Under the pieces are notes generated by a model. The model searched no databases. It saw nothing but the letters and a program-made list of their open reading frames with translations, and was not told the DNA's origin. A program made the position numbers and the translations under genes. Below, in pieces: positions 22,601 through 35,645 of a DNA stretch of 64,000 nucleotides (its first letter is position 1; the number at the start of each line of letters is the position of its first letter). The DNA is from Cyanophora paradoxa (lineage: Eukaryota; Glaucocystophyceae; Cyanophorales; Cyanophoraceae). The stretch is taken from positions 124,001 to 188,000 of the forward strand of contig QPMI01000449.1 in the NCBI GenBank assembly GCA_004431415.1, given 5' to 3'.

Positions 22601-23222
22601 TCACGGCGCGGCGTCCCCGTCCGGCTCGTCCTCCCGCCTGTGCAGCCGCGCCCGCTCGTGGGCGCTGGCCAGCGCAACGCCGACGGCCGCCCCGGCGCAG
22701 GAGCCGAATACGTCGGCCTGGAAGTCGAGAACGTCCGCCGCCCGGCCCGGGACGAAGTCCTGAGGCGTGCGTGAGCCGATCGATCACGGGGCATCATGAT
22801 CACATGAAACCGCGCCCGCACCTGGAGAACTTCAGTGCATGCGCCGAAGGCGATGCACACGGCGAGGGACGCGAGAGCCGCCTGGCGGATCGGCATGCGC
22901 ATCACGTCCTTGAAGCACGCCGTGCCGAGCGCGCACAGCCCTGCGATTGATATCGATGGGTCAGTTGCAAGATCGCATGCGCATCAGCGGGCGAGGCCCG
23001 CGAGCGAGCACAGGCCGTTAGCGTACCCGCGAAAGCGATGAAGTGCGCCTGCTTGTCCGAGAGGCTGAATGGCAGGGGGAGGCGGGTCGTGAGGCAGCCG
23101 ATCAAAGTCAATGCAATGACAACGGCGAGGGCCACGAGGAGCCCGGCCCGCTGGCTCGCAGGCGCTGGCTGTGGCTGTGAGCTGTCTTGCGTGCGCATCG
23201 CGGCGCGTGCGCCGCGCTCCAT
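22601..23222 (-). CDS. VanZ-like membrane protein, 3 exons
   Basis: Minus-strand exons 23027-23222, 22822-22940 and 22601-22759 join in frame. Exon 1 has a transmembrane helix (GLLVALAVVIALTLIGCLTT) and the signature LSDKQAHFIAFAG. Exon 2 continues LCALGTACFKDVMRM, then a second hydrophobic helix ending GACTEVLQ. Exon 3 reads DFVPGRAADVLDFQADVFGS followed by a Gly/Ala-rich helix CAGAAVGVALA. The DKxxHFxxF, G-x-x-TE-x-x-Q and R-x-x-D-x-x-D-x-x-x-N/D-x-x-G pattern is that of the VanZ family, known mainly from bacteria and some algae; the molecular role is unclear. Introns are spliced cleanly in the local style, so this is a resident nuclear gene. Confidence 0.7.
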
Positions 23223-23404
23223 AGCTCGTCGCCCGTCCGCGGTGTTCTTCGCTGTGATCTACTGGGGCGAGGACCGGCCGATCTTGCTCGAAACAAACTC
23301 TACTGTTAGCTACAGCGCAATGGGGTTGCGAACAATGGCCCAGCTGCACCGCGAGCCGCCAAACCTTGTTCAAGAGTGAGTCGAGTTGTGTACCCGGGTC
23401 GAGG

Positions 23405-26400
23405 ATGGCGACGCGCAAGCCGCCGTGGGCGGTGGCGTTGCTCATTGCTGCGCTGGCCCTGCTGGTGCGAGCGCTCGCCGGCCGCGGACGCCGGAGCCCT
23501 GACCGCCGCGCTCGCAGGTCGTGTCGTCGCACTCGCACGGCGACGTCTACGAGTTCACCCACGAGGAGGAGGCGCTCACGCACCAGCAGATCGTCGAACG
23601 GCTCGCGACCTTCGGGAAGACCTTCGCCCGGGCGTCGGCGGAGCGCTTGAAAGGGGCGCAGTCGCCTTCCTCGGCGGTCAAGGAGGTCCTGAACCGCATG
23701 AATGGGCCGCTGACGGACGAGTTCAGGTGCCGCCCGCGCGGCGCGGCCCCCTGCAGCCCGCCGATGCGCGGCCGCAGGTGGGCGCAGTCCGGCACGGTGG
23801 CGCGGTACATCGGCGTGGAGCAGACGAACGCCATCACTGTGCCCATCACGATCAACATCGCGTTCGCCGGCTTCCAGGGCGACGGCGGCTACTGTGCGCC
23901 CGCGCCGCGCCGTGCCGCGCCGCTGCCCTCCGCTCCGCGCAGCCCGCGAGAGACCGCCTTCGCAGCGCTGAACGTCACTCTTGAGGACCTGGAGCCCTGG
24001 TTCGAGCACGTGGACCACGTCCTGCCGCACGCGAACGCGGCCGAGGGCGGCGCGCCGCTCGCGGAGCCCGAGACCGCCGTCATGTACTCGTACACGTACA
24101 ACATCTTCCAGCTCGCGCCGGAGGCCTCCGCCGCCTTCCACTCGCTAGTCTGCCGCTCCCTGCGCCCCGTCGACCCGACCGGCCGGTGCGCGGCGCGGCG
24201 CGCCCGCTCCGCCTGCCCGCCCGCGCGCCCTCCCCTGAAAGATGGACCGCGGCGGCACAGGAGCCAGAACACAGACCAGCACGCGGACGTGAGGCGCGTG
24301 GACGCGGCGCTTGGGCTGCTGGTCGAGCGGCTGAACCTCACGCGCGGCGCCTACGCCCTGCTGGTCCTCAACCCGCGGGACCCCTCCGGCACCCGCGAGC
24401 GCTACGGCTACCGGTGCGGCCTCGTACCCCCCGTCGGCTCCTGTTTCCTGTACCCCCGGCCGACTCTTTCTCCCCCCAGGTACGGCTTCTCGGAGGCGGA
24501 GCTGGAGGTGCTGCGGGGGATACCGGATTTGCGGCAAATGGCGAGCCAGCGGCAGCACGAGATCGTAGCGCGGCGGGAGGCGGCGACGAGCTTCGCCGCC
24601 CGGCGCGCCGCCGGCGGCTCCTCGGTACCCCTCGAGGAGGAGCTGGTGATGCCCCCCGCTGGCCCGGCCCCCGGCCCCGCCCCCGGGCCCGGCTCCAAGA
24701 CGCCCGCTGAGAAGGCCGCGGAGGAGGCCGCACGGCGCAAGGCCGTCTGGGAGGGTACGCCTTCTGCTCTGGACGATTCCCCGTACCCCGCTGAAGCCGC
24801 GGCGGCAGCCTCGAAGCGGTGGGCGGAGGACCTGACGAGGGGCGAGGGCCTGGGCGAGGTGGGGGGGCAGAAGAAGGAGGGGGGTACCGGGCAACCGTCC
24901 CCGGCCGAGGCGCTGGCGGCGGGCATGCTGCGGTCGGACCCGCCGCTCGGCGCGTGGGCCGGGGCCCGCCCGCACGATTCGGAGGCGGACGCGCTGTACG
25001 CGGGGCGCGCCATCGCGGGGGGCGCCCCCGCGCAGCCCTGCGCCACCGACCTCTGGGTCTCCGACCGGTGCGACGCCTACGAAGCCACTTAGGCCTTCTT
25101 CGGCTAAACCTCGCTCATAACGTCTAGCTACGAAGCCTAAGAAGCCATAACGCCGCCTACGAAGCCACTTAGGCCTAAGCGCACGTAACGTCTAGCTATG
25201 AAGCCGCTCCCTCGACCGAGCATCCGACCCCCACTAGTGGCCTTCTAGTGGCCCCCCGCAAAGCCACTAGAAACCTCTCTTCAGCCAGCCTTCAGCTTCG
25301 CATAATGACGTTCTCCTGACTCGGGCGGGGCAGGTACGCGTGGGTGGACCTGAGCGCGGGCCCCTTCGCGTGGGGCCCGACGGTGGGCGGCGAGGGCGTC
25401 CGCTCGGCGGCCTCCCTGCCCCGCGCCTCCGCCGCCTACGACGACCCCGAGGTGAGCCGGCGTCTTAGAGGCCGAGACGAGCCTAAAAATAGGCTAGAAT
25501 CCCATCAGAAGACCTTAAAAGAAGCTGAGACAATCTTAGAGGGCCATGTCCTAGAGGCCGAGGCGATCCTAGAACGAGAGGCCTAGAGAGATGGGACGAT
25601 TCTAGAGGGCCTAGAGTAGGTTAGGGCCGAGGGCCCGGCGCCGACGAGGCGAGTCGGCAGCGACCTAGAAGGGGGGTAGAATGAAGGGGGGGCTTGCCTT
25701 GAAGTGAGGGGCAGGGACGAGTCCAGCGAACGCGGAGTTGAAGTCTCCCTCTAGGCCTAGCCTCTAGCCGCCGCCCACGGCTAGAGGGAAGCCAGGGACC
25801 CTTTCAAGGGCGAGCCAAGGGGAGCTTAGAGCAGGCGAAGAAGAAAAGCCCAAGGCCATCTAAGGAGTTAGAGCAGAGGCCTCTCGACTTTCGGCCCTCG
25901 CTCCGCCCTTCTATCTTTAGATTCTCACCGCGTCCCCGCCCTTCCCCGCCGCCCGCCGCCAGGTGCTGGTGGCGCGGAGCAAGGAGGCCTCGGAGCGGCT
26001 GGCGGGAATGGCCCCCGGCGAGGCCGGCGCCGCCTCCCAGGAGCGCGAGGTCCTCTCCCTCTTCCTCCACCGCTTCTGCCAGGCGCTCCTTTCCTTTCCT
26101 TTCCTTTCCTTTTCTCTTGTTTTCGTTCCTTTTTGACGCGCCGCAGGACGAGCGGGAGGCGGCGGGGCGGCCCCTCTGCGGCGAGATCGCCTCGCGCCTC
26201 GCCTCCCTCGACTCGGGTTCGAATCCGCCCTGAGCCCTTTTCCTTCCGATCTTCTCAGACCGGCCGCAGGGGCGCCAGCGGAGGGCGCGGGGAAGGAGGG
26301 GAAGGCTGGAGCGGGCAGCCTGCTGGAGTCCGTCACGGGCTCCCATTCCGGCGAGGTGCGCGGCACTTGGAACGGGGGGGGGGGTTCCCTTTCCAAACCG

Positions 26401-28754
26401 CTGTGCCGCCCCCGCCTGACGGCTCGCCAGGGATCGATCTCGGAGGCGCTCGGCGGCTTCCTCGCGCACCTCGCCGCCTCCGTCTCCTCGTGCGCCGTAC
26501 CCCCGGCAGAAGGCGGCTATTTTTGGCTCAGCGGGCGGCCGCGGCAGGTTCGTGCGGCACGTGGCTACCCCTCCGAGCGCGCCGCACCCCCTACCCCCCG
26601 CCGAGCGCCTCCTCTTCCACCTCTACGTCCTCGCCCCCCACGACGTGCGCCCGTACCCCCCGCCCGCTCGCCCCCATCCCTCATCAACGTACCCCCGCCG
26701 CAGCGCTTCGACCCGCTGGGCGTCGACGGGTTCGACGTAGAGGCCTTCGTGCGCAATCCGGCGCTGTACCCCCTCGAGGGGGTACGGGTCCCTGACGCGG
26801 ATTCCACGTACCCCTCTGCAGAAGGCGGCCCTGCTCCGCGTTCAGCTTCCCCATCAGAACTTCCTCTTCGCCCTTCACCGGTACCCCGCCCGTGCCATGT
26901 CCGATTCTGAACGCCCGCCGGCCTGATCCCGTACCCCCCAGGGTCAAATCGACCGACGATCCCGAGCTGTGGGCGGCTGCCGCTGGCTCCCTCCGCCCCG
27001 CCGTCGTCCCCACCCTCACGTCCGACGGCAAGTTCGAGGCGCGTACCCCCAGCTTCATCCCGGTACCCCCGGCTCCCGTGCTGAGGCTGTACCCTCTCAG
27101 GCGAGCCGCCGGGTGTTCGTGGATTCCCTTCTCCTGCGGGACCGCCTGCGCTCCCTCTCCTCCCGCCTCCACGACGGGCCGAGTGCGCCCCGCCGGGATT
27201 CGAACCCGGAACGGGAGAATGGTTTCCTGCGAGCTGAGGCCTCTCGTCCGCAGAGGACCCGCTGACGGGCGGGGCCGGCCCCCACGCCCACGCCTCCGCC
27301 GCCGAGGCCGCCCGCCCCCGCTCCCGAGAGGTGCGCGCGCGACTCGTATACCCCTACTCAGAGCTCCGGTCCGGGTCGAGCGTGTACCCCCAGATCCCGA
27401 TCTTCCTCCTCTCCCTCGACCACGAGCTACCCGTCCTCATCGATCGGTTCGCCCCCCCCCCTCCCCCCGCTTGCATTCTTTCGTACCCCGTGACCTCTGG
27501 CGGGGGTACAGGGAGTACCAGGCAAAGGCCCTCGAGGATATGGTGGTCATCGTGCAGTCCCCTCATCCCCGGTGATCCAGTACCCCGAAATCGGATCCGT
27601 ACCCCCTCACTCCGGCCGCAGCTTCGCGGGCGGCCTCTCTTGCGATGGCGCACCCGTACTCTCCGACCTGCGGTACCCCGTCTCTCTTTTGTATTTTCGG
27701 CGGCGTACCCCCCTCACATCCCCGCAGGAGCCCAGTCCGCGCCGCTGTGATGGCGACCCTGGGGCTCGTCGGCGGCCTCGTACCCCCCCACATCGCTCAC
27801 AGCGGCGCCCTCCTCCGTCCCGTCCACGTGCGCCCGCGGTGCCCCCAGGATAGCCGTACCCCACCTGAATCCTGTACCCAGGACTGGACGTGGACAGCCG
27901 GCTGGGGCCCGGGCGCCTGCGTCGCCTCGCCCCCGCACGGCTCCCTCGCCGCGGGCCCCACGGGCTTCCAGGTTCGAATCCGCGCGGTGCCTTTTCTTTC
28001 TCGGGCGCCGATTCTTCTCTTTCTGGGCAGGTGGACGCGGCGCACCGGGCGGGGGTCGCCTGGGCCCTGGATCGCTCCCTCCGCCTCCTGAACGAGGGCG
28101 TGAACCTCCTCTCCTCCCCCGACGCCGCCGCCCGTGCGCGCCCCGGCCCCAGGCCCCGCCTCCTCCTCCTCTTGAGCCTCGCCCTCTTTCGGCGCAGGCG
28201 CCGAGAACCACGCGCTCTCCGGTACCCTCCCCCTCGAGAACGCGTCACTCGCCTACATTGAGGCGACCCTCGCCTGGGCCCGCGTGCGCCGTACCCCCCC
28301 CCCCAGGAATCGCCACCGTACCCCTTCTCGCTCTGACTCGGTACCCCCGTCAGATTCTCCCCTCCGTCGAGCGGCACGACTTCGCGGCGGCCTCCTCGGA
28401 GCTGCCGGGCCTCCTCGTGCACGCCGAGCGGTACCCCCCCGGCCTCGCTCGACCGAGGCCTCCCGCCAAGGGCGCCGGTTGCGACGGCGTCGCAGGTTCC
28501 GGGCTCTCTCCGATGAGATCGTGGCTGCCATGCGCCCCTTCGCCTGCCGCAGGCCCGAGCCGGTGCGGGCGGCCGATCTCAAAAGTGGAACGCTTTCAAA
28601 CTCTTCGCAGGCGCGGGGCCCGCTGGCGAGGTGGGCCGCGGAGGCGCTCGTGGCGGCCGGCGTCGCGGCGGCGGGCGCGGCGGCCCTCGGGCTCGGCTTC
28701 GGCCTCTGGTGGCTACTCGCGCGGCCAGCGAGGCCCAAGCCCAAGATCAACTGA
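23405..28754 (+). CDS. Secretory tail-anchored protein, AT5G58100/SPOT1-like
   Basis: The ATG at 23405 opens a signal peptide (WAVALLIAALALL), then after an intron VVSSHSHGDVYEFTHEEEAL. Later exons read ITVPITINIAFAGFQGDGGY joined to SLNVTLEDLEPWFEHVDHVL (acceptor near 23970), AVMYSYTYNIFQLAPEASAA, LLVERLNLTRGAYALLVLNP, YAWVDLSAGPFAWGPTVGGE (25335-25450), LPVLIDR and ALEDMVVIVQ (27430-27560), and a C-terminal membrane helix followed by RPARPKPKIN and the stop at 28752-28754. The ordered motifs and the PKPKIN end resemble, from memory, the plant protein family of AT5G58100, implicated in pollen wall formation. Many introns start GTACCCC. Biochemical activity is unknown; the topology suggests secretory-pathway luminal domains with a short cytosolic tail. 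Confidence 0.7.
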
Positions 28755-29680
28755 GCCCCGGGGCCCTGCGCGTGCCGCCCTCTGTTATGTTGCGTCAACT
28801 CTCTGTCGTCGTCGGGCTGTTTGGGGGTTTTGAGGCTCGTGCTGTTTGAGCTGTTGAGTCTGTACATGTGACCGCCCTCTCGCCGGCTCGTTTGCAACAA
28901 GGCTTAAACAAGCACGCACATGTTTTTTTCTCGTATTCCGAGTTAGAGAATTGAATGAGAGCCCGGGTCACCGGGTCGAATCCCATTCGGGCGCCTTTCA
29001 CCGTCTGAGCGCGTCACGATCTCCGCACGGACGCGCCCCAGCGGGGTCTCGCCCAGCAACCGGTGTCTCTTCACGGTGAACGTGTCAACCAGCTCGTTTC
29101 GGCATCGCTGGGCGACTTTGGTCGATTCGCGTGCCCGACAACGCGATTCGCAGCTGCAGGAGGCGCAGCGGCACACGATCGCTGCATGCGACGCCAGCGC
29201 GGTTCTTAAGCGAACAAGATCGACCCCGCGCTCTCGGCAAGTGCCTCGTTCAAACTTGGAGCTTTGCGGTGCGATCCCAGGAGGTGCTGACAGGTTAGTC
29301 ACTTCCCGCCGAGCTCCTTGAGAACTTCGGAACAGCTTTTGAGACCGGGCCTGCTTTGGATTCGCCTCGCCTCGCAGATCAATTGCGGCGGCAGCTGGCC
29401 ATTGGGTGTGCGGCTTCCTACTCGTGCGAGCTGCAGAGTAGCAGCTGTCTGGTGCAGCCCGCTGGTGCAGCTGCAAGCGTGCCAGTCGCGGGCTGAGCGT
29501 CTCTGGGCAGGGATCCCTTAGCACGGTCAAGTCCGTTGCAACGCTCGATCCCGAGCCCGCAGGCCGTCGATCGCTTCATCAACAGCACACGTGGGTAGAT
29601 GGACAACGTGCGCCCCCGGTCGCGGCCCGCCAGAGCTGCCGCGGCCGTCCGCCCGCTGATCATGAAGTTCGAACGTGCAG
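28755..29680. other. Intergenic/5' region with no resolved exon
   Basis: The region must hold the 5' exons or promoter of the channel gene that follows, since its first recognisable exon begins at 29681 after an acceptor. I cannot identify the start codon. A T-arm-like segment (GGGTCGAATCCC, 28975-28986) occurs but no full tRNA fold can be drawn. Confidence 0.3.
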
Positions 29681-32600
29681 CTCGTGGAACGGAAGTTCCG
29701 CCACGTCCGCCTCGACGTGTTCCGGGCGGAGCTGTACCTTCGCTCCTTCCGCGCACGGCTGGTGAGCGACTTTCCCACGCTCTTACGCAGTAGTGCATGT
29801 GCTCCCCCCGCTGACCCCAGCTCGTTCGCAGCTCTACTGGGACTTGATCTGGCACGTTTGCTTCACGGCTCTCTTCATCGGGCTGATCCTTGTCATCCTC
29901 CCCGCCGATACAGCGAACCAGGTCCGCCGGCCGCGGCCCCGCGCGCTCCCCGCACCGCCTTCGGCCGCACTGCGCCTCGTGACCGGCCTATCACGCAGCA
30001 CGCGACACAGCTGGCGGGGGAGGGAGCCCTGCTGAACATCATCCAGCTCGGGAGCGACGAATCTGCTTTCCTCGCCATCAACACGGTTCGCCGCCGCCCC
30101 GCCGCTCGCCCCTGCGCGCGGCCCTGACCGTCGGACGTTTGCCCCGGCGGCGCAGCACGGGGACTTCTACAGGTGGATCCGTGAGAAGCTTCTGCCCCTT
30201 CTCGAGCCCGGCAGCACGCTAGCGGGATACATGTGAGTCGCGCCTCCCCGCCCCTTCCCTTCGACCCCCCGTCCTGCTTCCCCCCCCCCCCCCCTCCGCC
30301 CCCGCCGCCCCTCCCCACACCCCCAACCCCCCCACCCCGCTCTCATCCCCCCCCCCCTCCCCGTTGCCGCCCTCATCAACCCCCCCCCTTCCCTCCGCAC
30401 CCCTCCCTCCTCCTCCCTCCCCACTCCCCCTCCCCCCCTCCGCTCACCCCCACGTCCCATCCCCGGCCGTCATCCCCCCTTTCCCATCCGCACCCCTGCC
30501 CACTCTTCCTTCCCCTCCCCATCCGACCCTCGCACCCACCCCTAACCCCCCCTCCTGCCTCTCCTCCCCCCATCCTTCACTTCCCCTCCGCACTATTTTT
30601 TCTGACTCTTGAGGCCATGCAGGCGGCCGGTCGGCCTCCTTCGCATCCGCCAGGTACGCTCGTCCGCAGCTCTCGGCCCCTCCACGAATCCTCGCTGTCG
30701 CCTCGAGCGCCTTCGCGTGCGATTTACGACTCACATGGTCTTAGGTTCGGGTCGTCCCGAAGGCGAGCTGCGACTCGTTTCCGGAGCTGTTAGTGCCGGC
30801 GATCTTCCAGCTCAATGCGTGCGCGCGCGCGTTCGTTTGAAAACGACGTAGCTTGCATTCATGCCGGATATATATGACTGCTGCAGAAAATGCTACCCCC
30901 CGTACGACGCGAACGGTCTGGACGAGCGCGCGCCCCTCATCGGTCGTGCCACCGGAAAGGTTTACGAGTGGGCGGTCCGACCTTTCGCTTCTGCTCCGTA
31001 TGCATCAAAGCGTTGCTCGCTCACGCACACTGCGCAGCCCGAGCGGGCGACGCTGTTCGGCTCGTACACGTACTGGAGCACGTGGCCCTCGTACGGCAAA
31101 GGCGGCTACGGCGTGAACCTCGACCCGCGCGACCTCCCCGCGGCCCGCGCGCAGGTCCGGAATCGTGCACGCTCCTATCTCTAGCTCTCGCATGCGCGTT
31201 CGAATTCGTTCTCGGCCCGCTCTGACTCGCGATCGGTGCGCAGATCGCTGAACTGGATAGGGACGGATTCCTTGACGGTGCGTGGGGCTGCCGGTCCGCG
31301 ATCGCTGGCCCTCACGCTTCGCGTTTCTTCGCTCAGAGTCGACGCGCGCCGTCGCTGTGAACATGGCTTTCTACAATAGGCACACCAGGGTCTACATCGC
31401 GGTCGATGTTGGTCCGCCTGTTCCCCAATCGATAACTGTGAATGTTCCTGTTGATCACTTTTAATGATCATGATGTCGTTCGACTTGCAGGTGTCGAGAC
31501 CTCCCAGCCGGGGCTTTTCGTGAGCTTCTACCACGTCCGGCCGATCAGACTGCAGGTCCTAGAAGACACGGTGCGCACGCCGTGCTCGACGCGATGCCTT
31601 GCGTTGCGAGATTAATATTAGACTGAGACAAACGCCGTGGAACCGCGCGCGCAGAGCACCACCGCGTTCTGCGTCGTGATCGTCGTCGGGATCGTTATCT
31701 TCGGTCCGCCTGGACCCTGCCCGTGCCTTCTCGTCTCGCTGCTAACTTTTCCGCTGCGCAGCCGCCTCCGAGCTCTGGCAGTTCCTGCGGTCTCTGCACA
31801 GCAACTACGGGCGCGCCTACTTCAGCGACGCCTGGACCTGGATCGAGGTGCGCGCACGCCAAACAATTGAAACGCTGAGTGCATCTGGCCGGCTGGCCAT
31901 GGGCATCGAAGCTGACTTCAAATTTGCTTTCCGCTTCAGCTTGCGATCATAGCGATCTTCATCGTCATCATTTGCTACACTGCAGATTTTGTGGTGAGCC
32001 TCTCAATATCGATCGCATTTCGATAGAAGCATGGGGGCTCGCTATCCGCAACAGATCAAAATTCGATCTGATTTCGCCTGCAGAACGAGAGTCGGTACGT
32101 CCGGGACGCGCTGGTCGCCGATCCCGTGGGGCGGTACATCGATTTCCAGCAGCTGCGCCGCGTGTCCGAGGTGCGCAAGGCCGACGGGCGACCACCCAAA
32201 GAGCTCTTGCGAATCCCTTGAGCTGTCTCTGAGTGTTCTCTGGCGAACAGGTCCTCACGGACGTAGTGGGCATCAACATCCTCCTCCTCATCCTCCGCAG
32301 CTTCAAATTCCTCCGGCTGAACTCAAAGCTCTCCATCGTGTGGTGCGCATTTGCCTCCATTCATTCTTTCCAAAGGGTTGTATGCAATATTAATCGATGC
32401 CGTCTCAGGAAAACGTTGAGCCTGGCAAAGCTCGACCTGCTCTCCTTCATTTCCATCTCCGTTGTCGTGTTCGCCGCGTACGCGTTCACGGTGAGTTCGC
32501 ACAGATCTAAGTCTCCAGCGCGAGCTGTGGCTGACATGGCAAATAGGGGTACGTCGTCTTCGGGTACCAGGTTCAACGGGTGAGCGAAACAATCTGAATT

Positions 32601-35591
32601 CGAAACCTGTAGCTGTGTTGACTATTGACACGCAGTATCGAAACTTCACCGCTTCTTTCGCCTCGCTCTTCCGCTTCATTACGGGGTACATGTTTGTGCT
32701 CCTCCCTGTAATCTCGGCTTGACAGGGCCGATCGCGCGCAACAGAGACTCGAACTACGATGAAATCCAGGAGTCGAGCCCGTTCACCGTGCGCCTCTGCG
32801 CTAGCTCGTATATATTACGAGTTCTTGATTTCCTTCTTTTCGCAGGGCTACGTGTTTTACACGACGTGCGCTGCTTTGTCAACTCGAATGACGCCCACTG
32901 CGGCGCGCGTGCACGCACGCGCGTAATCGTGACCGGCGTGCTCGTCGACTTTGCGCAGATTCGTGCTATTCGTCGCTCTTGTGCTGATCAACATCTTCAT
33001 CGCCATCGTCGTGCGTCGTGCCATCATCGGTCGTTCTGCATTTTCGGCTCAGCGTTCTGCGCAGAACAAGTTCTACGAAGCAGCGTCGCATGCGGAAAAG
33101 GCCATGGCGCTCCAGGAAGACGAGCTTTTGTGCGCGTTTGTCTTTCGAACTCGTTAATCGATGCAGGGCGTCTGATCGCCGGCGGCGGCAGGGGCGAGAA
33201 GCGTATGTGGGACTTCCGACGGCTGCTTCCCTCGCCGCTCGGGGAGAAGTACGAGTGCTTCGCGAAGAGGGACGACGAACACCCGGGCGGAGGGTCGACT
33301 CCACCTAGAATCGCGGTGCGCCCGACGAATTCCTTTGAAGCGTTCCAAGAGCTCGAGCCCGCACAAAAGCTGATCAAGTCTTTCCTTTTCAGCTTTGGAT
33401 CGAGAAGCGGAAGCACCAGAAGGAAGAGAAAGGATGCGAGTGTATTCCGAAGGGAGCGTTAAACTACCTTCTCAAGTGCGTTGCTCTGAAACTTGCTTTT
33501 GGATATATTCACTTTTCTATAAATCAAAGTTGGATGCGCATGCATGCTCGCGCTATGTCGCTCGTCATTGCTGATCGCTCGGGCAATACCAGGGGACGCG
33601 ATGAGTCGGTGCGATTTCTCCTGCGCACTATCGAAGAGGTCTGCCTCGCTGTGATTCGCTTTCTGCGCTTCCCTTGACGAACCGAATATTGAAACAGAAT
33701 GGGGATCTGCTCCTCGAGGCACCGGTGCGAGAGCTCTAGCCCATACGTACCGGGAGCTGTGGCTTCTGTCTTGACATTTCTGCGCGCGCATAGAGCTCGG
33801 ATCCGGAGTCGTCGGGCAATGCAGGGAACGTGAGGCTGAAAATCCGTGAGGTTCGATACTTTCTATTCTAGGGTTGTCTTAAGCTTTTTTCATGCTTTCG
33901 CGGTCCTCGTGATCAACGAGCACTGCGGCCTCCGGTCTGCCTATGCAGATTGGCAGCAACAAGTGCGGGAGGTTTATATTGCTGGACTTTAAATCTTCCG
34001 CGGCGGCTCAGAAACTCTTGGTAAGTACAAACGCTTATCCGCGCGTCGCGGTCATCAGAATCGATGAATCATTAAAATCGCACCGCAGAACTGCGCTTTC
34101 CTGAGTGTCCGAATGCCCGCTTTCGGCGCATGGGTGAAGGTGCGCATCCCCGTGAACTTATTTCACAAACCAAATTCACGGACGTGCTTTTATGACCAGT
34201 GCACGTCCGCTGAGAAACTTGCAGGTCATCGCGAATATTATGATGCCTGAGTACACGCGTTATTCGAGGTACCAGGCGCTTTTAAGCAAGCGAAAGCCGA
34301 TTTATCATTACGGAGCTCGCAGAGCGAGAGCTTTCCTGGAAAGTGGCGAGAATCAGAGCTGGTCGCTTGGAGGAATGTGAGCTCGTAGCGCTGACGTTTT
34401 GAACAACTCATGTGCAGCGGTAAACGCATTAATATTATACCATCGCGCAGGTGGTACCGCTGGTTCTACCGCGGAATTCTATCCGAAGTCGAGGTGAGAT
34501 CGCGATCGGTAGTTACAGCGTTCTCGATCGCGAATGACGCAGACGTGATTTCTCGGTTCGATCTTCCGCACTTCAGATCAACAAAGAAATTCGGAATCTC
34601 GCCGTGGAAGCCCGGCAGCGTCGCAGCAACAACTTGATCGGCGCGGTACGCGCACGCGTGCGGAGACAAGCGATGGCGACTCGCGCCGCGCATTAAACAT
34701 CATTTATGGCGCAGGACGAGGAGCTCCTGCAATCGTTCAGGCTCGAAGACTTCCTACAGCAGCTCCGCTTGGTATGATCGTCTCGCTTGCGCTCGGGTTC
34801 CGCGCACGCTGCAGCCCGCGGCCGCTTGTCTGATCGTGAGTTCGGCGACCTACGCGTGACGCAGCTTGACGAGAGTCTGAAGCAGGAGGGTGGGACGCCA
34901 AACGGCCAAGTTCGCCGTCTGGTCGAGTCCGCTGTGAAGCTCGACATGTGCGCCTTCTTGGTTCAACTCGGCGAGCCCTGCGAAGCCAAACTAACTCGCG
35001 GCCACTGCCCTCATGATCAGCCTTTTGAACCAGCTTCGGGAGAACGTGCACTCGCGCACCGTTCCGCAGAGCTCGAGGCTCCAGGAAGCGCACGAGGCAG
35101 AGGCAAGCGTTTCGTTTGCGAAGCGCTGCTAGCCGCGCATCTTACATCCGTATCTTCAGCAGCAGCAACCGAACATACAAGCGAGCTGGAGCCACGCTAG
35201 TGGTCAATCCGTGATCGACACTGCGAGAAAACAGGATGAAGATCGCGAAAAGGCGCGCGTGACGCAGTTCAATGACTTGTACCGCAAGGTACAGCTTTCA
35301 CTGCTCGAGCTTCTGCTTGCAATTGCCCTCGCACATCACAAGTCGCACTAAACGTGTGGTTCGTGCAGAGCGTTGACGAGGCGTCAAACCTGCAGAGGGG
35401 GCTCATGCAGCTGCGGCTCTCCAGGCTCGAGCGGCCGGTGCGCCGTCCCATACCTAGAGCTCCGCATTCGCGTCGAAGCGATGTCGACATCTCCTGGCTC
35501 GCAGTTGAATCGCGGTACCCTTCGAATCGACGAGTGCGACCCATTCGAGCTCTCGATCTTCGATCTCGCTGTTTCGCTCGGTTCCAGCTGA
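29681..35591 (+). CDS. Polycystin-2-like TRP cation channel, 5' end unresolved
   Basis: Spliced exons give the order typical of PKD2 channels: LVERKFRHVRLDVFRAELYL, TM1 (LYWDLIWHVCFTALFIGL, 29831-29920), an extracellular domain with DFYRWIREKLLPLLEPGSTL, WSTWPSYGKGGYGVNLD and STRAVAVNMAFYNRHTRVYI, then TM2 (STTAFCVVIVVGIVIF), TM3 (LAIIAIFIVIICYTADFV), TM4 (VVGINILLLILRSFKFLRLN), TM5 (LLSFISISVVVFAAYAFT), a pore segment (FASLFRFITG) and TM6 (LFVLFVALVLINIFIAIV, near 32955-33010). A long cytosolic tail runs to about 35.5 kb with a predicted coiled coil (NLQRGLMQLRLSRLEELRIR). An in-frame stop exists at 35589-35591 if the last intron is not used. Such channels conduct Na+, K+ and Ca2+ at cilia or the ER. 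Downstream RyR domains may belong to the same protein. Confidence 0.8.
30235..30605 (+). repeat. 370-bp polypyrimidine (C/T) tract in an intron
   Basis: Almost every base on the plus strand is C or T from just after the donor at 30235 to near 30605, an extreme example of the C-rich intron 3' regions seen across the window. Such strand asymmetry can form H-DNA; nothing else is visible in it. Confidence 0.8.
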
Positions 35592-35645
35592 GAATCGATC
35601 GTTTCCCCCAGGCTTTTCAAGCGAATCAGGTGGCACCTCTCCACA

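Noticed and set aside
22984-24141. 385-codon minus-strand open frame
   Set aside because: Antisense to the well-supported secretory gene and overlapping VanZ exon 1; only an antisense shadow in GC-rich DNA.
27180-27250. T-arm-like hairpin (CCGGGATTCGAACCCGG), possible tRNA on minus strand
   Set aside because: No matching acceptor, D or anticodon arms; lies inside the secretory gene.
28965-28995. Segment GGGTCGAATCCC suggestive of a tRNA 3' half
   Set aside because: No 5' half and no closing acceptor stem.
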